Shown: positions 27,467 through 37,404 of the stretch, piece by piece
How the letters are laid out: each line of letters starts with the position of its first letter
Numbering within the stretch: the stretch's first letter is position 1
NCBI GenBank assembly: GCA_038146805.1
Contig: JAYQSH010000005.1
Location: forward strand, 310,001-374,000
Reading direction: 5' to 3'
DNA: 64,000 nt
From: CAIYXB01 sp038146805
Lineage (GTDB): Bacteria > Cyanobacteriota > Vampirovibrionia > LMEP-6097
Translations under genes and position numbers: made by a program
Notes under the pieces: generated by a model
What the model was told of the DNA's origin: nothing
Seen by the model: only the letters and a program-made list of their open reading frames with translations
The model's database searches: none

Positions 27467-27499
27467 ACAAAAAAAAGCCCCAACAAAAGTTGGGGCTTT
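27467..27499 (-). terminator. Intrinsic terminator of the secreted-protein gene
   Basis: AAAGCCCCAAC and GTTGGGGCTTT form an 11-bp stem around a 4-nt loop. On the minus strand it is followed by TTTTTTGTCTG. It lies 36 bp after the stop at 27535. Confidence 0.9.
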
Positions 27500-27534
27500 A
27501 AACGAGTCCAAGTAACTAATTACTATTTAATTAA

Positions 27535-29454
27535 TTAGTTAGAGATATCAAGTGTAGATATTCCTCTTCCAGTTACATGGTATACACCAAATACTGCATT
27601 TTCAGGAACTGAAGCTGCATCTTCCGAAACAACTCTTCTATACTTTTTATCATTTCTAGTTCTATTTCTGAAAGTAACTTCTTGAACGCTACCGTCATCA
27701 GAAACAACATATCCAAAGCCACCATTTCTTAAACGGTTACCTTTGAATATAACTTTAGTAACACCAGACTTCTTACCAGTTTTATCAAATGCACTTCTTA
27801 AGACAGGCTTAGATCTAGTAGAGAAAGTAGGGAATGCTTTATCCATTCCAGTGATTTTCACACTAGGACTTCCTTCAACATTCGCAACAAGCGTATTACC
27901 AGTTGTTTTCGAGAAGTTAACAATACCTAAGAACTGGTTAGTTGTTCCAGGTACAGCGTAAACAGGTAAACCACCTAGAGTCAAATCACTCGCAGATGGA
28001 GCAAATGCTTCACCGTCTAATCTACCAACTGCAGTTAATTCAAACAATACAGGAGCAGTTCCTTGCTCAGTAATTGTTCCAATCGCACTGAAGTTTTGAG
28101 CAACCGCAGAAAGAAGCGTTGGCTCAAGGTTTTGATCATTAGCAGTAACAACTACTGTTTGATCAGCACCAGTGATTGAAGATGTAGGTGTTTGCGTGAT
28201 TACCAAAGTATCTCCAGCAGAACCTCTAATAGCAGCAGTAAAGTTACCATCAGCAGTTACAGGAACAGATACTGAATCACCAGAGTTTGCTTCTACAGTA
28301 ATTGTAGAACCCGGTTCTAAATCACCTGTTGTTGTAAACACAGTAATTCTTGTGTAAGCAGCTAAACCATTTGTTACAGCATCAATATCATCAACAGCAA
28401 TTGATAACTGAGTGTCATCGCTTAATAAGCTGTACTCAGAAGCTGAATCAACTATTGTAGTTGTAGCATTTGACAACACTGGAGCACCAGATGCAAACAA
28501 CAACGACTGATTAGCTGTTGTTAAGGCTGCAGTAGTGTTTGCAATATCATCACCATTAAAGTATGTATTTGCCATACCATTAGCAGTTGCACTTACAGCA
28601 AATGCAATTAATGCAGTTCCATTTGCACCTCTTGTTTCACTAGTAACAGGTACAAATAATCCAGCACTATTTGCTCCAGCTTTAGAATAAACAATTATAT
28701 CTTGTGAAGCTGGCTGGAAATTTGAAGTAGTTTTATCTAATGAAATACCACTAAGTCTTATTTCCGAAGATACTAAAGAGTTATCAGGATCTGCAGAACT
28801 AACAGTAAAGCTTAACGATTCATTTGTATTTGTGATAGCACCAAATACTAAGGAATCATCACCAGTATAAATACTAGCTCCTGCTTCAAAACCAATATTT
28901 GCACTATCATTATCTTGCACTTCATTTAGAGCAAGAACAACTGTCGCATTACCTAAAATATTAGGAGTAACACTACTCGAACCATTAGATGAAGTAAATA
29001 CAGCAGCTGGATTTGCTTCTGAAACACAAATATCAGGCAAAGTAATTGCAGCATTGTCAGTACTAATTAATCTAATAGCAGAACCAACATCTTGAGAGAA
29101 GCTAGTTAATAAAGAGCCATTAGCGATCATATCAGAAACTACAGGACCTGAAGCATTACCAGATGTTGATAAAGCATCATCACAGTAAGAAATTGTAAAT
29201 TGGTTTGCACAACCAGTTGCTAATTCAGCAGTACCTAAAGTATCAAGTACAACATCATCAGTAGTTGAATCAGTACCAGCATCATCAACCATAGTTACAG
29301 TTACTGATCTATCAGCAGCTGAACTTGGAATAATTAATGAATTACTACCAAACACAAGTCCAACAGCATTTTTCACTGTAGTTGTAGAAGCAGTACCATT
29401 TGAACCAAGTTCAACATCAACATATGCCTGAGAACCAGTTTCAGAAACAGTCAT
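27535..29454 (-). pseudogene. C-terminal part of a frameshifted secreted surface protein
   Basis: Longest open piece, 639 aa. Rich in Thr, Ser, Ala, Asn and Val, as in bacterial extracellular beta-sheet repeat proteins. Near the C-terminus is a basic stretch (FKGNRLRNGGFGYVVSDDGS) before the end GRGISTLDISN. It continues in another frame into the 29501-30274 piece after one indel at about 29510. No known domain was recognised. The gene ends at the strong terminator at 27499. Confidence 0.6.
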
Positions 29455-29500
29455 ATATTTATCAACTGCTGGAGCAGAAATGAATGTTCCATTTAGACCA

Positions 29501-30274
29501 TCACCATTCAGTCGAAATTACTGCGACATCATTAGACTTTGCTGTAGCAGAAGTTTTAACTAAATCTAAACCACTTGCTAAAGTAAATCTAAATACTACA
29601 TTTGCGCTTTCGCCTCTTGCAGCTTCGAATTCTCCAGCAGTGTTTTCTTCAACTAAAACAGTTCTAGCGAAAGGTTGTTGAGGAACAGCATTAGGACCTT
29701 TTGTAGAAGTACCAATAGTACCACCACAATAAAACGCAGGAATAGTGTCATCAAGTACCGAACCATTTGCAACTAAAGAAGCAATAGAAGTACTTGTAGC
29801 ATTAACATTATCTAAGTCAATAGCAACTCTTAATGAAGTAGAATCATCTCCATTTTCAGCAAGTAGACTATCTAACTCACCACTAGCTGGTAAAACAGAA
29901 ACTGTTGCATCAGTGTTAATGTTACCCGCAGCATTAATTCTTGCAATTTCAACCACTTTTGAACCTGCAATATTATTACCACTTACAGTAGCAATTAATT
30001 TAACACCTTCTGATTTAGAAGTTGAACCTAGAGTAATAGTAGCTTCAGGACGAACTTTAATAGTATCTCTTGAAGTATCATATTTGTTTACTAAAGGCAT
30101 AATGCTTACAGTCGAACCAGTTAAGTTTGCAACTAAGACAGCGTTGTTTGCAACGTCATCATCAGCAGCATCAACTCCTAAAGCAGCACCAGTATTATAG
30201 TTAACTGTTCCAAAATTAGTAGGACCAATACGAAGTGTAGCAGACGTAAGAGCTTGACCATTCTCAGAACCCAC
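29501..30274 (-). pseudogene. Third fragment of the frameshifted surface protein
   Basis: 257 aa from the listed start, but coding-like text (LTSAGGLAPFAISNGSTIVK, NGGQLWVTDEVTARL) runs in frame back to about 30425. Same composition as the neighbouring pieces. It joins the downstream piece by a single indel near 29510. Confidence 0.55.
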
Positions 30275-30414
30275 TAAAGCAAATACAGCGTTACCGCCAT
30301 TCTTTGTAAGTCTTGCAGTTACTTCATCAGTTACCCAAAGTTGTCCGCCATTAGTAATTTTAACAATCGTTGACCCATTAGAAATAGCAAAAGGAGCTAA
30401 ACCACCAGCGCTAG

Positions 30415-31215
30415 TTAAAGTTGTAGAGTTGAAGTTGAAGTATTTAATACATCAGCAATAGTAGTATCAGCAAATATACCAGTCTCTAAAGTACCGTTTA
30501 AAACATTTCCATTAGCTCCATTAGAAACCGCAACAAGTGAAGTTGCAAAATCAAAAGCAAAATTTTCATCGATTGAAGTTAAATCAGTTGCAACACCCAA
30601 GGTATCGAAATCGACTGTGCTTAGAGCGCCTGTACCATTTGTAGAATTTGTTAGAACAGCAAGTGCTACACCATTTAAATCAGCGATAGCTGTACTTCCA
30701 TTAGTAACTGCTTGTGCAGTTGCACCAAGGTAACCACCGTTCATAGAAACAGAAGCTGCATCAATAGTTAAGGTTGCATCTGTTGTACCAGTACCAGAAA
30801 GAGGCACTAATGAATAGACAACTGTAATTAAAGCATTTGCAGTGTTCGGGAACGCTGTTTCTGAACTTAAAGAAGCATTTAGAGCACTTGCATCATTACC
30901 GTTTTTCACAGCAGATAAAAATGATGAAGTGTTAAAAGGAGTATCATAATAAACACCAGTAGATTTTTCACGAGCTTGAATTAATAAAGCTTCAGTGTCT
31001 ACATAAAGTGTAGTTTGGTTTGTAGTTGCTGTTGTAGTGTAGTTAGGACTCACTTTAACAGTAGAAGAACCACTTGCTAAGTAATCAGCCAAAACAGAAT
31101 TTGATTGATTATCAGACTCAGAAGCTAAAGCAACTGAAATTTGACCTTCAGCGTCAGTTGTAGAAGTAGCAATAGTAACTAAATCACCATTTGATAAATG
31201 AAGGTACAGCCTCAT
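30415..31215 (-). pseudogene. Second fragment of the frameshifted surface protein
   Basis: 266 aa, same Thr/Ser/Asn/Ala-rich composition (LSNGDLVTIATSTTDAEG, TNQTTLYVDTEALL). It loses frame at its end near 30425 (STSTLQL stop) and at its beginning near 31210, where VIVNNFNEA is read in another frame. Confidence 0.55.
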
Positions 31216-31563
31216 TAAAATTATTAACGATTACTTCTCTGTATCTAGTAGCTAGGTCAGTTAAAGTAACTCCAGGCTTTGTAGCTAAACCAATACCAGT
31301 TAAAGTAAGATCTGACTCTCCAGTAGATACGTTAGAACTAGAGTTTGTTATTGTATAAATAACAATCGAACCAGCTGGAATATCTTGACCACCAAAAATG
31401 TTGAAGCACCATCTTCAGTAATGATTTTAGCTAAAATAGCCGTATCACCGTTGTAGTACCAGGTAAGTTTGGTAAGAAATTACATTAATTTTTGTTCCTG
31501 TTAACAAAACCATTATTCTGGGTCAAGAGTATTACCATTTTTACATCATTAATGTATAATTAG

Positions 31564-31908
31564 CTAAACCAACGAACTCAGTTCCAACAGTTGAGCTTTT
31601 AAAACTAAAACTTTTGTAGAAGTCCAGAAGGAGTAGATAGTGGTTTCAGTAATAAGTTGACCATTCTCAGATACCTCGAAAGTACCAGTACCAGTATAAG
31701 TACCGAAGTAAAGTTCTCCAGCACCATCAGTATCAACAGAAATATTTACAGGGACAACATCTCTATTTGCACCATCTGCAGTTGAACCAGCGTCTACTAA
31801 AACGTTAGGTAACGGAGTTACCGTAGTTAAAGAAGCTGCCTGAGCAGGCATGCTAGTAAATGCAAAGGCAACAAGAAGTAGAAGGGTTGTTATTTTCCTT
31901 AGACTCAT
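31564..31908 (-). pseudogene. N-terminal part of the frameshifted surface protein with signal peptide
   Basis: ATG at 31906-31908 behind AAAGGAGAAAAA. The signal peptide reads MSLRKITTLLLLVAFAFTSM then PAQA-A, followed by SLTTVTPLPNVLVDAG. The frame is lost after about 105 residues. Between 31215 and 31564 the remains (GGQDIPAGSIVIYTITNSSS, TGIGLATKPGVTL) are spread over several frames. An in-frame start at 31950 is less likely, as it precedes the ribosome site. Confidence 0.65.
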
Positions 31909-32198
31909 TTTTTCTCCTTTATATTTATTTTTTTTCATTTGATTATTCATCTAAAAACTTTTCTAAAAACAAATACAACATTGGCATTCATTTTTAGAAC
32001 TCAGGGTATATACTCTCAAAATTCTTGATAGTGGTCAACACCTGAATAGAGTTTTTTGAAATTTTTAGATTTGATTTTTTTGCTATTTGTATCACAAAAT
32101 AGAAACTGTTGATAAATAATAGCTTTCAAGAAAAGTTCCAAATTTTAATTAGAAATTATTAATTGAAATCTTAAAAATGACATAATGTAAAAAGAATA

Positions 32199-32789
32199 AT
32201 GATTAGACAAATTACTGGAATTATAAGCAATATTAATCAAAATAACAGCGAGCTTACTATTGTCAACAACGGTATCGGCTTTGCTGTTAAAAGCAATCTT
32301 AAGACTTTGTGTCTTGTCAAACGCAATCAAGAAGCGACTTTGCAGGTTTCGATGCTTGTTAAAGAAGATGGCATTAGCCTCTATGGTTTTCTAGAACAAG
32401 CTCAAAGAGAGATTTTCGAGAAAGTAATTAAAGTTTCTGGTATTGGCCCTAAGTCTGCACTGAGTATTTTGGAGATTTTAACTGTCAATGATTTTGTGGC
32501 AGCAGTAATTAAAGAAGACGTAAAATTAATTGCTTCGGCACAAGGCATAGGTCCAAAAACTGCTCAAAGATTGATTTTGGAATTAAAAACAAGTTTCAAG
32601 AAATTAAGCTTTGCCAAAAATGACAACAACGAAGATTTTCACAGCAGAGAAGAAGTTTATGCAATCTTGTCAGAGCTTGGTTTTAGCTTGCAAGATTTAA
32701 ATCAAAAACTTAAACAAGCACAAAAGGAAAACCTAGCAGATGATGTTGAAACTCTTGTAAGATTTTGTTTGGCAACGGGCAAGGCATAA
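32199..32789 (+). CDS. ruvA: Holliday junction DNA helicase subunit RuvA
   Basis: 196 aa. OB domain at 1-63 (IRQITGIISNINQNNSEL), two helix-hairpin-helix motifs (VSGIGPKSALSILEIL and AQGIGPKTAQRLILELK), then the RuvB-contacting domain III. Complete and of normal length. ruvB and ruvC are not adjacent. Confidence 0.95.
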   Translation: MIRQITGIISNINQNNSELTIVNNGIGFAVKSNLKTLCLVKRNQEATLQVSMLVKEDGISLYGFLEQAQREIFEKVIKVSGIGPKSALSILEILTVNDFVAAVIKEDVKLIASAQGIGPKTAQRLILELKTSFKKLSFAKNDNNEDFHSREEVYAILSELGFSLQDLNQKLKQAQKENLADDVETLVRFCLATGKA

Positions 32790-32844
32790 AATTTGCAAGT
32801 CTGAAAGGATCAGGGAGTGAATCCTTAATATCGCTTTTGCGCAA

Positions 32845-32913
32845 AATGAGACAAAAATAACACGGTCCGAAGTGTCCGAAAAATGAGACAAAAATGACAC
32901 GGTCCGAAGTGTC
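32845..32913 (-). repeat. Family A repeat at the fabF stop codon
   Basis: Two units, read on the minus strand as GACACTTCGGACCGTGTCAT then TTTTGTCTCA. As at mtnP, the coding strand reads TAAGACACTTCGGACC, so the stop codon and the repeat start coincide. Confidence 0.8.
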
Positions 32914-34209
32914 TTATGCACTAAATTTTTTGACGATCGCACAAGTGTTATGACCACCAAAACCTAAAGCTTGCGCAATAGAATAATTTGTTTCTTTGTT
33001 ACGAGCTTGGTTTGGTACATAATCTAAATCACACTCAGGATCAGCTTCTGTGTAATTAATAGTTGGTGACAAAATATTTTCATTGACAGCAAGCACAGAT
33101 GCCGCAAGTGCAACAGGACCAGCCGCACCAATCAAATGACCAGTCATAGACTTAGTAGAAGACATTGCCAACTTATATGCGTGTTCACCAAACACAGATT
33201 TGACAGCCGCTGTTTCACGCGCATCATTTAAAGGTGTTGAAGTTCCATGAGCAGAGACAAAGTCTATTGCTTCACGATCATTGAGTAAGCCAGCAGACTC
33301 AAGCGCCATTTTAATCGCACGTGCGCCGCCATTACCATCTTCGGCTGGAGCGGTTATATGATAAGCATCACAAGAAGCTCCCACGCCAACTACCTCAGCA
33401 TAAATCTTTGCACCACGAGCTTGCGCCACTGAAAGTTCTTCGAGGCTAAACAAAAGCGCGCCCTCTGACATAATAAAACCATCACGTCTCTTATCAAATG
33501 GGCAACTTGCCTCTTCAGGATTGTCAACTGCTCTTCTTGAAAGTGCCGTCATATTATAGAATGACGACAATGCCAAAGTGTTCAAACAAGCTTCAGCACC
33601 ACCGGTAAGCATAATATCTGCTAAGCCGTTTTTGATATACCAATAAGCGTCAAAAAAACTATCCAAACCAGAAGCACAAGCCGTTGCATCAGATTTAGCT
33701 CTGCCTTGTAAACCCCAGTTGATACCAATATGACCAGAAGCGGCATTAGGCATAAGACGAATAATAGACCTCAAGCCAAGGCGGCGTAAACCGCGCTCTT
33801 TAAGGGTGATTGCATCATCACAAGTAGTTTGAATACCACCAATTCCAGTACCCACAAAGGTTGCAACACGTTCGCGCGAGATGCCTTGCGCTTCAAGAGC
33901 ACTAAAATCTAAACCAGCATCTTCTACAAGCATTTTTGCGGCAACCATAGCAAATTGAGATACTTTATCCATATCTTTTTGCATGCCTTTGACGAGTTTT
34001 GCGTCAGAAAAATAATCTTCAATATTAAAATTTTTGATTTCTCCACCCAGTTTCACAGGAGATTCCATTCCGTGAGCATCTACAGGGTTATCAAGCCATG
34101 TAATACCACTTTTTGCGTTTTTAAGTGAATTGAAAAAAGCCTCTCTTCCAACTCCACATGGGGTCACTGGACCTATACCTGTAATTACAACTCTACGTTC
34201 ATTTTGCAT
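32914..34209 (-). CDS. fabF: Beta-ketoacyl-ACP synthase II
   Basis: 431 aa condensing enzyme of fatty-acid elongation. VVITGIGPVTPCGVG at the N-terminus. The catalytic triad is intact: cysteine in SDATACASGLDSF, histidine in SAHGTSTPLNDARE and histidine in TGHLIGAAGPVALAA. It is slightly longer than usual (about 412). No acpP or other fab gene is adjacent. The last codons run straight into a family A repeat. Confidence 0.95.
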   Translation of the reverse strand: MQNERRVVITGIGPVTPCGVGREAFFNSLKNAKSGITWLDNPVDAHGMESPVKLGGEIKNFNIEDYFSDAKLVKGMQKDMDKVSQFAMVAAKMLVEDAGLDFSALEAQGISRERVATFVGTGIGGIQTTCDDAITLKERGLRRLGLRSIIRLMPNAASGHIGINWGLQGRAKSDATACASGLDSFFDAYWYIKNGLADIMLTGGAEACLNTLALSSFYNMTALSRRAVDNPEEASCPFDKRRDGFIMSEGALLFSLEELSVAQARGAKIYAEVVGVGASCDAYHITAPAEDGNGGARAIKMALESAGLLNDREAIDFVSAHGTSTPLNDARETAAVKSVFGEHAYKLAMSSTKSMTGHLIGAAGPVALAASVLAVNENILSPTINYTEADPECDLDYVPNQARNKETNYSIAQALGFGGHNTCAIVKKFSA

Positions 34210-34316
34210 AGAAAAGTATCATAACTGATATTTTGCCTTAGTATCCTCAGTATAAAGAATTCTTTATTAATGACATAATTGTCAGCTTTAAATTGATCAC
34301 CAGTCTTTTTGGGAGC

Positions 34317-36011
34317 TTATTTTAAAAACCGCAATAAAGGGCGCACAATAAAAACTTGAGCGACAAAAACTAGAACCGAAAAAAGCATAAGTAAATAATT
34401 TGCTTCATTATAAAAATTAATAATGCTCGAAATCACTGCATAAAAAGTTAAAGCCAACATAATTAATGCCGGAAGCAAAATATAAATATAGTTTTGTTTT
34501 TTTAAAATCAAATAAACGCTAACAACTAATAAAGCAAGCGCGGCAAGTAATTGATTGGCAGTACCAAAAAGAGGCCACAACACAAAAGCGCCATTGACTT
34601 TTGAGATATCCAAACTAGTAATGCCCTCTGAAAAAATTAATAAACTCACAGCAAACAAAGCCAAAAAAGAACCTAGATAACGATTCTCAAAAACTTTAGT
34701 TTTTAAAAGTTCAGAACTTTCAGCAAGTACATACCTTTGGATACGAAAGAGAGTATCTAAACTTGTTGAAGCAAAAGAAATAATAATAACTGCAATAAAA
34801 GCGGCTAAAAGTTCGTGAGGCAAATGTAAAACATCTAAAAAATTTACACAACCATTTATAAAAGCATCTAAGCCACTAGCAGAAGCATGATGCCAACTGT
34901 GATAGTGTTCAGTCCAAGCCCCTGCATTTTTAAAACCTGCAGAAGCGGCAACCACAGCAAGTATCGCCAAAAATCCCTCAAGCAACATTGAGCCATAAGC
35001 AATAGGTCTAATATCACTTTCTTTGGCAATTTGTTTTGATGTAGTACCCGCAGAAATCAATCCATGTGCACCACTAATAGCACCGCAGGCAATCGTAATA
35101 AACAAAAAAGGAAACCATGGTTTTTCAGTATTAAAATTTATCGCAGGTGCCACAATTTCTGGCTGAGTTGCAAAAACACCAAAAAGTAAAATCCCTAAAC
35201 CAACAACAATTTGATGTGAATTTATATAATCACGCGGTTGTAACAAAAGCCAGACAGGCAGTACAGATGCGATATAAGCATAAAGCAACAAAATCAAAAC
35301 CCAAATCGCCAAAGCTAAATCACTAGAACAATTTAAAAGGCTTTGTAGGTCAATAGGAAACTTTACGCCAACAGGAATTGACGCATAAAGCAAAAGCAGA
35401 GAAATCAGCGAAGGTAATAAAGCATGAATTTTTAAACGGTATAAAATGATACCCATAAGCATTGCTAAAACAGAGGCAAACACAGTCGGTATCACAGATG
35501 CCGGGTATCTAACAAAAAGCTTAGCTATAACAACAGTAAAGGCAGCGCTAACAATCCACAACAAAAAAACCGTTACAAACATTAATCCTAGTCGCGCTTT
35601 TTTATCAAAAAAACCATTGAAAATTTTTGCCGCAGAAATTTCAACCAATGATTTAGCATTATTGCGAACAGACAAAAATAAAACAGACATATCATGCACT
35701 GCACCCATAAAAATATTACCCAAAACAATCCAGACAACCGCAGGTAACCAACCCCAATAAACAGCTATACATGGACCAATAATTGGAGCAACGCCTGCAA
35801 TTGAAGCAAAGTGATGCCCAAACAAAATTGTTTTTCGAGTAGCTAAAAAATCGACACCATCATTGATTTGCGTAGCTGGAGTTTTGCTTTGGTCATTTGC
35901 CGCAAAAACTTTTTTGGCAATGAAAGATCCATAAAACTTATAGGCAAGTAAATATAAAACAATAATGACCAAAACGATTTTATCTGCTGTTAATTGATCT
36001 AATAAAGACAT
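34317..36011 (-). CDS. cstA: CstA-family carbon starvation protein (pyruvate/peptide uptake)
   Basis: 564 aa polytopic membrane protein with about 14-16 helices. Family marks: FGHHFASIAGVAPIIGPCIA, YWGWLPAVVWIVLGNIFMGA-like segment, ISAGTTSKQIAKESD and the C-terminal GTANQLLAALALLV. CstA proteins import pyruvate or small peptides. With two 2-oxoacid:ferredoxin oxidoreductases in the window, pyruvate uptake would fit, but that is inference. Confidence 0.9.
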   Translation of the reverse strand: MSLLDQLTADKIVLVIIVLYLLAYKFYGSFIAKKVFAANDQSKTPATQINDGVDFLATRKTILFGHHFASIAGVAPIIGPCIAVYWGWLPAVVWIVLGNIFMGAVHDMSVLFLSVRNNAKSLVEISAAKIFNGFFDKKARLGLMFVTVFLLWIVSAAFTVVIAKLFVRYPASVIPTVFASVLAMLMGIILYRLKIHALLPSLISLLLLYASIPVGVKFPIDLQSLLNCSSDLALAIWVLILLLYAYIASVLPVWLLLQPRDYINSHQIVVGLGILLFGVFATQPEIVAPAINFNTEKPWFPFLFITIACGAISGAHGLISAGTTSKQIAKESDIRPIAYGSMLLEGFLAILAVVAASAGFKNAGAWTEHYHSWHHASASGLDAFINGCVNFLDVLHLPHELLAAFIAVIIISFASTSLDTLFRIQRYVLAESSELLKTKVFENRYLGSFLALFAVSLLIFSEGITSLDISKVNGAFVLWPLFGTANQLLAALALLVVSVYLILKKQNYIYILLPALIMLALTFYAVISSIINFYNEANYLLMLFSVLVFVAQVFIVRPLLRFLK

Positions 36012-36026
36012 AGCTTATTATTATAT

Positions 36027-37316
36027 TTGAAGGTGTCTTTAAAAGAAAGTCAAAAAAATACTTTTCTACTTGTTGCGTTTTTGTTTTTGCTCGCGACTAG
36101 TTTTGTTATTGAATTTAATAAACAAAAACAAACAAGTACAAAAAAGACTATTGATTTTTGGCATTACTGGAGCGGCGTTGAAAAAGAACCGCTGGAAAAA
36201 TTGATAACTAAATTCAATAAAGAAAATCATGGCTTTAAAGTAAACCTACTTGCGATTTCCATGCCTCGTAAAAAAATATTGACAGCAATTATTGGCAATG
36301 TGGCTCCAGATTTGGTGCATATCGATAATGATATGGCAAGTAATTTTGCCCTGCGCCATGCTTTAGCAGAAATAAGCATGGAAGATTTTGCAAAAGAAAA
36401 ATTTACACCGATTTTTTTAGAAGCTCTTAACTTTAAGCAAAAACAATTTGCCATGCCTTATTTATGTGGTAGTGAAGCTATGCACTACAACAAAACTATC
36501 TTTGAAGAACTAAACCTTAAAGCACCAGAAAGTCTCCAAGATATTGAGCAGGCTTTTAGTATTAGCTTAAGCCAAAAAGATTTTCCAATCTTTTTACCTA
36601 GTTGGCCAAGCTGGTTTGCAGAAGTTTTACCTTTGTATTTTGGTGGTGACTGGGTTGATAATAACGGACAAGTTTCAGCAAACAGTCAAGCAAATATCGA
36701 AGCTTGGCAATGGATAGAAAAAAACTTTATCGAAAAAATTCCTGAAGAAAAAATCCTAAGTTTCACAGAGGGTTTTGGCGCTTATCAAAGTCCGGATAAT
36801 CCTTTTTATTCACAAAAAATTGCACTTGAATTAAATGGAATCTGGGAACAGAATCTAGCCAAAATTTATGCACCCAATTTAAACATTGCAGTCAAAGCGT
36901 TTCCGGGCAAAATCAAAAATGCAACGCTTGTTAGAATTGATGCCCTCGCAATTCCCAAAAATGCAAAAAACAAAAAAGAAGCACAAATACTTTTAAACTG
37001 GCTTTTGCAAAAAGAAAATTTGGAATTTATTGCACTCGAACAAAAAAAATTCACTGCTTATAAAACTCATTCAAATAATTTTTTTGCAAAACACGAAAAC
37101 CCATACATAAAAACTTTTATTGAACTTGCGCAAAGCAAAAACGCAAAATTTTTCCCAAAACTTAGTTTTGCTAATCGCTACAAAAAAGAAATTCGCAATG
37201 CCTACGATCAAATGATTAGAAAACAAAAAACTGCTAAACAAGCACTTGATGAACTACAAGAAAAAGTCTTAGCTACTGTTAACAAAAGAAAAAGCGAATT
37301 TAAAGTTAAATTTTAG
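36027..37316 (+). CDS. Extracellular solute-binding protein (family 1, sugar type), orphan
   Basis: 429 aa from TTG at 36027; GTG at 36033 is the other choice, and no ATG fits. One N-terminal hydrophobic segment (FLLVAFLFLLATSFVI) with no lipobox cysteine suggests a membrane-anchored rather than lipoprotein form. Body: IDFWHYWSGVEKEPLEKLI, PDLVHIDNDMASNFA, FAMPYLCGSEAMHYNK and ALELNGIWEQNLAK, typical of sugar-binding proteins. No ABC permease or ATPase is nearby. It is divergent from cstA with only 15 bp between starts. Confidence 0.8.
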   Translation: MKVSLKESQKNTFLLVAFLFLLATSFVIEFNKQKQTSTKKTIDFWHYWSGVEKEPLEKLITKFNKENHGFKVNLLAISMPRKKILTAIIGNVAPDLVHIDNDMASNFALRHALAEISMEDFAKEKFTPIFLEALNFKQKQFAMPYLCGSEAMHYNKTIFEELNLKAPESLQDIEQAFSISLSQKDFPIFLPSWPSWFAEVLPLYFGGDWVDNNGQVSANSQANIEAWQWIEKNFIEKIPEEKILSFTEGFGAYQSPDNPFYSQKIALELNGIWEQNLAKIYAPNLNIAVKAFPGKIKNATLVRIDALAIPKNAKNKKEAQILLNWLLQKENLEFIALEQKKFTAYKTHSNNFFAKHENPYIKTFIELAQSKNAKFFPKLSFANRYKKEIRNAYDQMIRKQKTAKQALDELQEKVLATVNKRKSEFKVKF

Positions 37317-37404
37317 AGAAAATCAATATAAACAAAGGGGTTTTTTAAGATTTTTCACTAACTCTAGTCATAAAAAAGTTAATATATATATAGTACAAGG
37401 TTCA

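Noticed and set aside
27535..31908. Frame changes in the surface protein as phase variation
   Set aside because: The breaks I could place are not at long homopolymers or short tandem repeats, and several are present at once.
32803..32826. AAGGAT...ATCCTT hairpin after ruvA as a terminator
   Set aside because: Only 6 bp with a long loop and no T-run after it.
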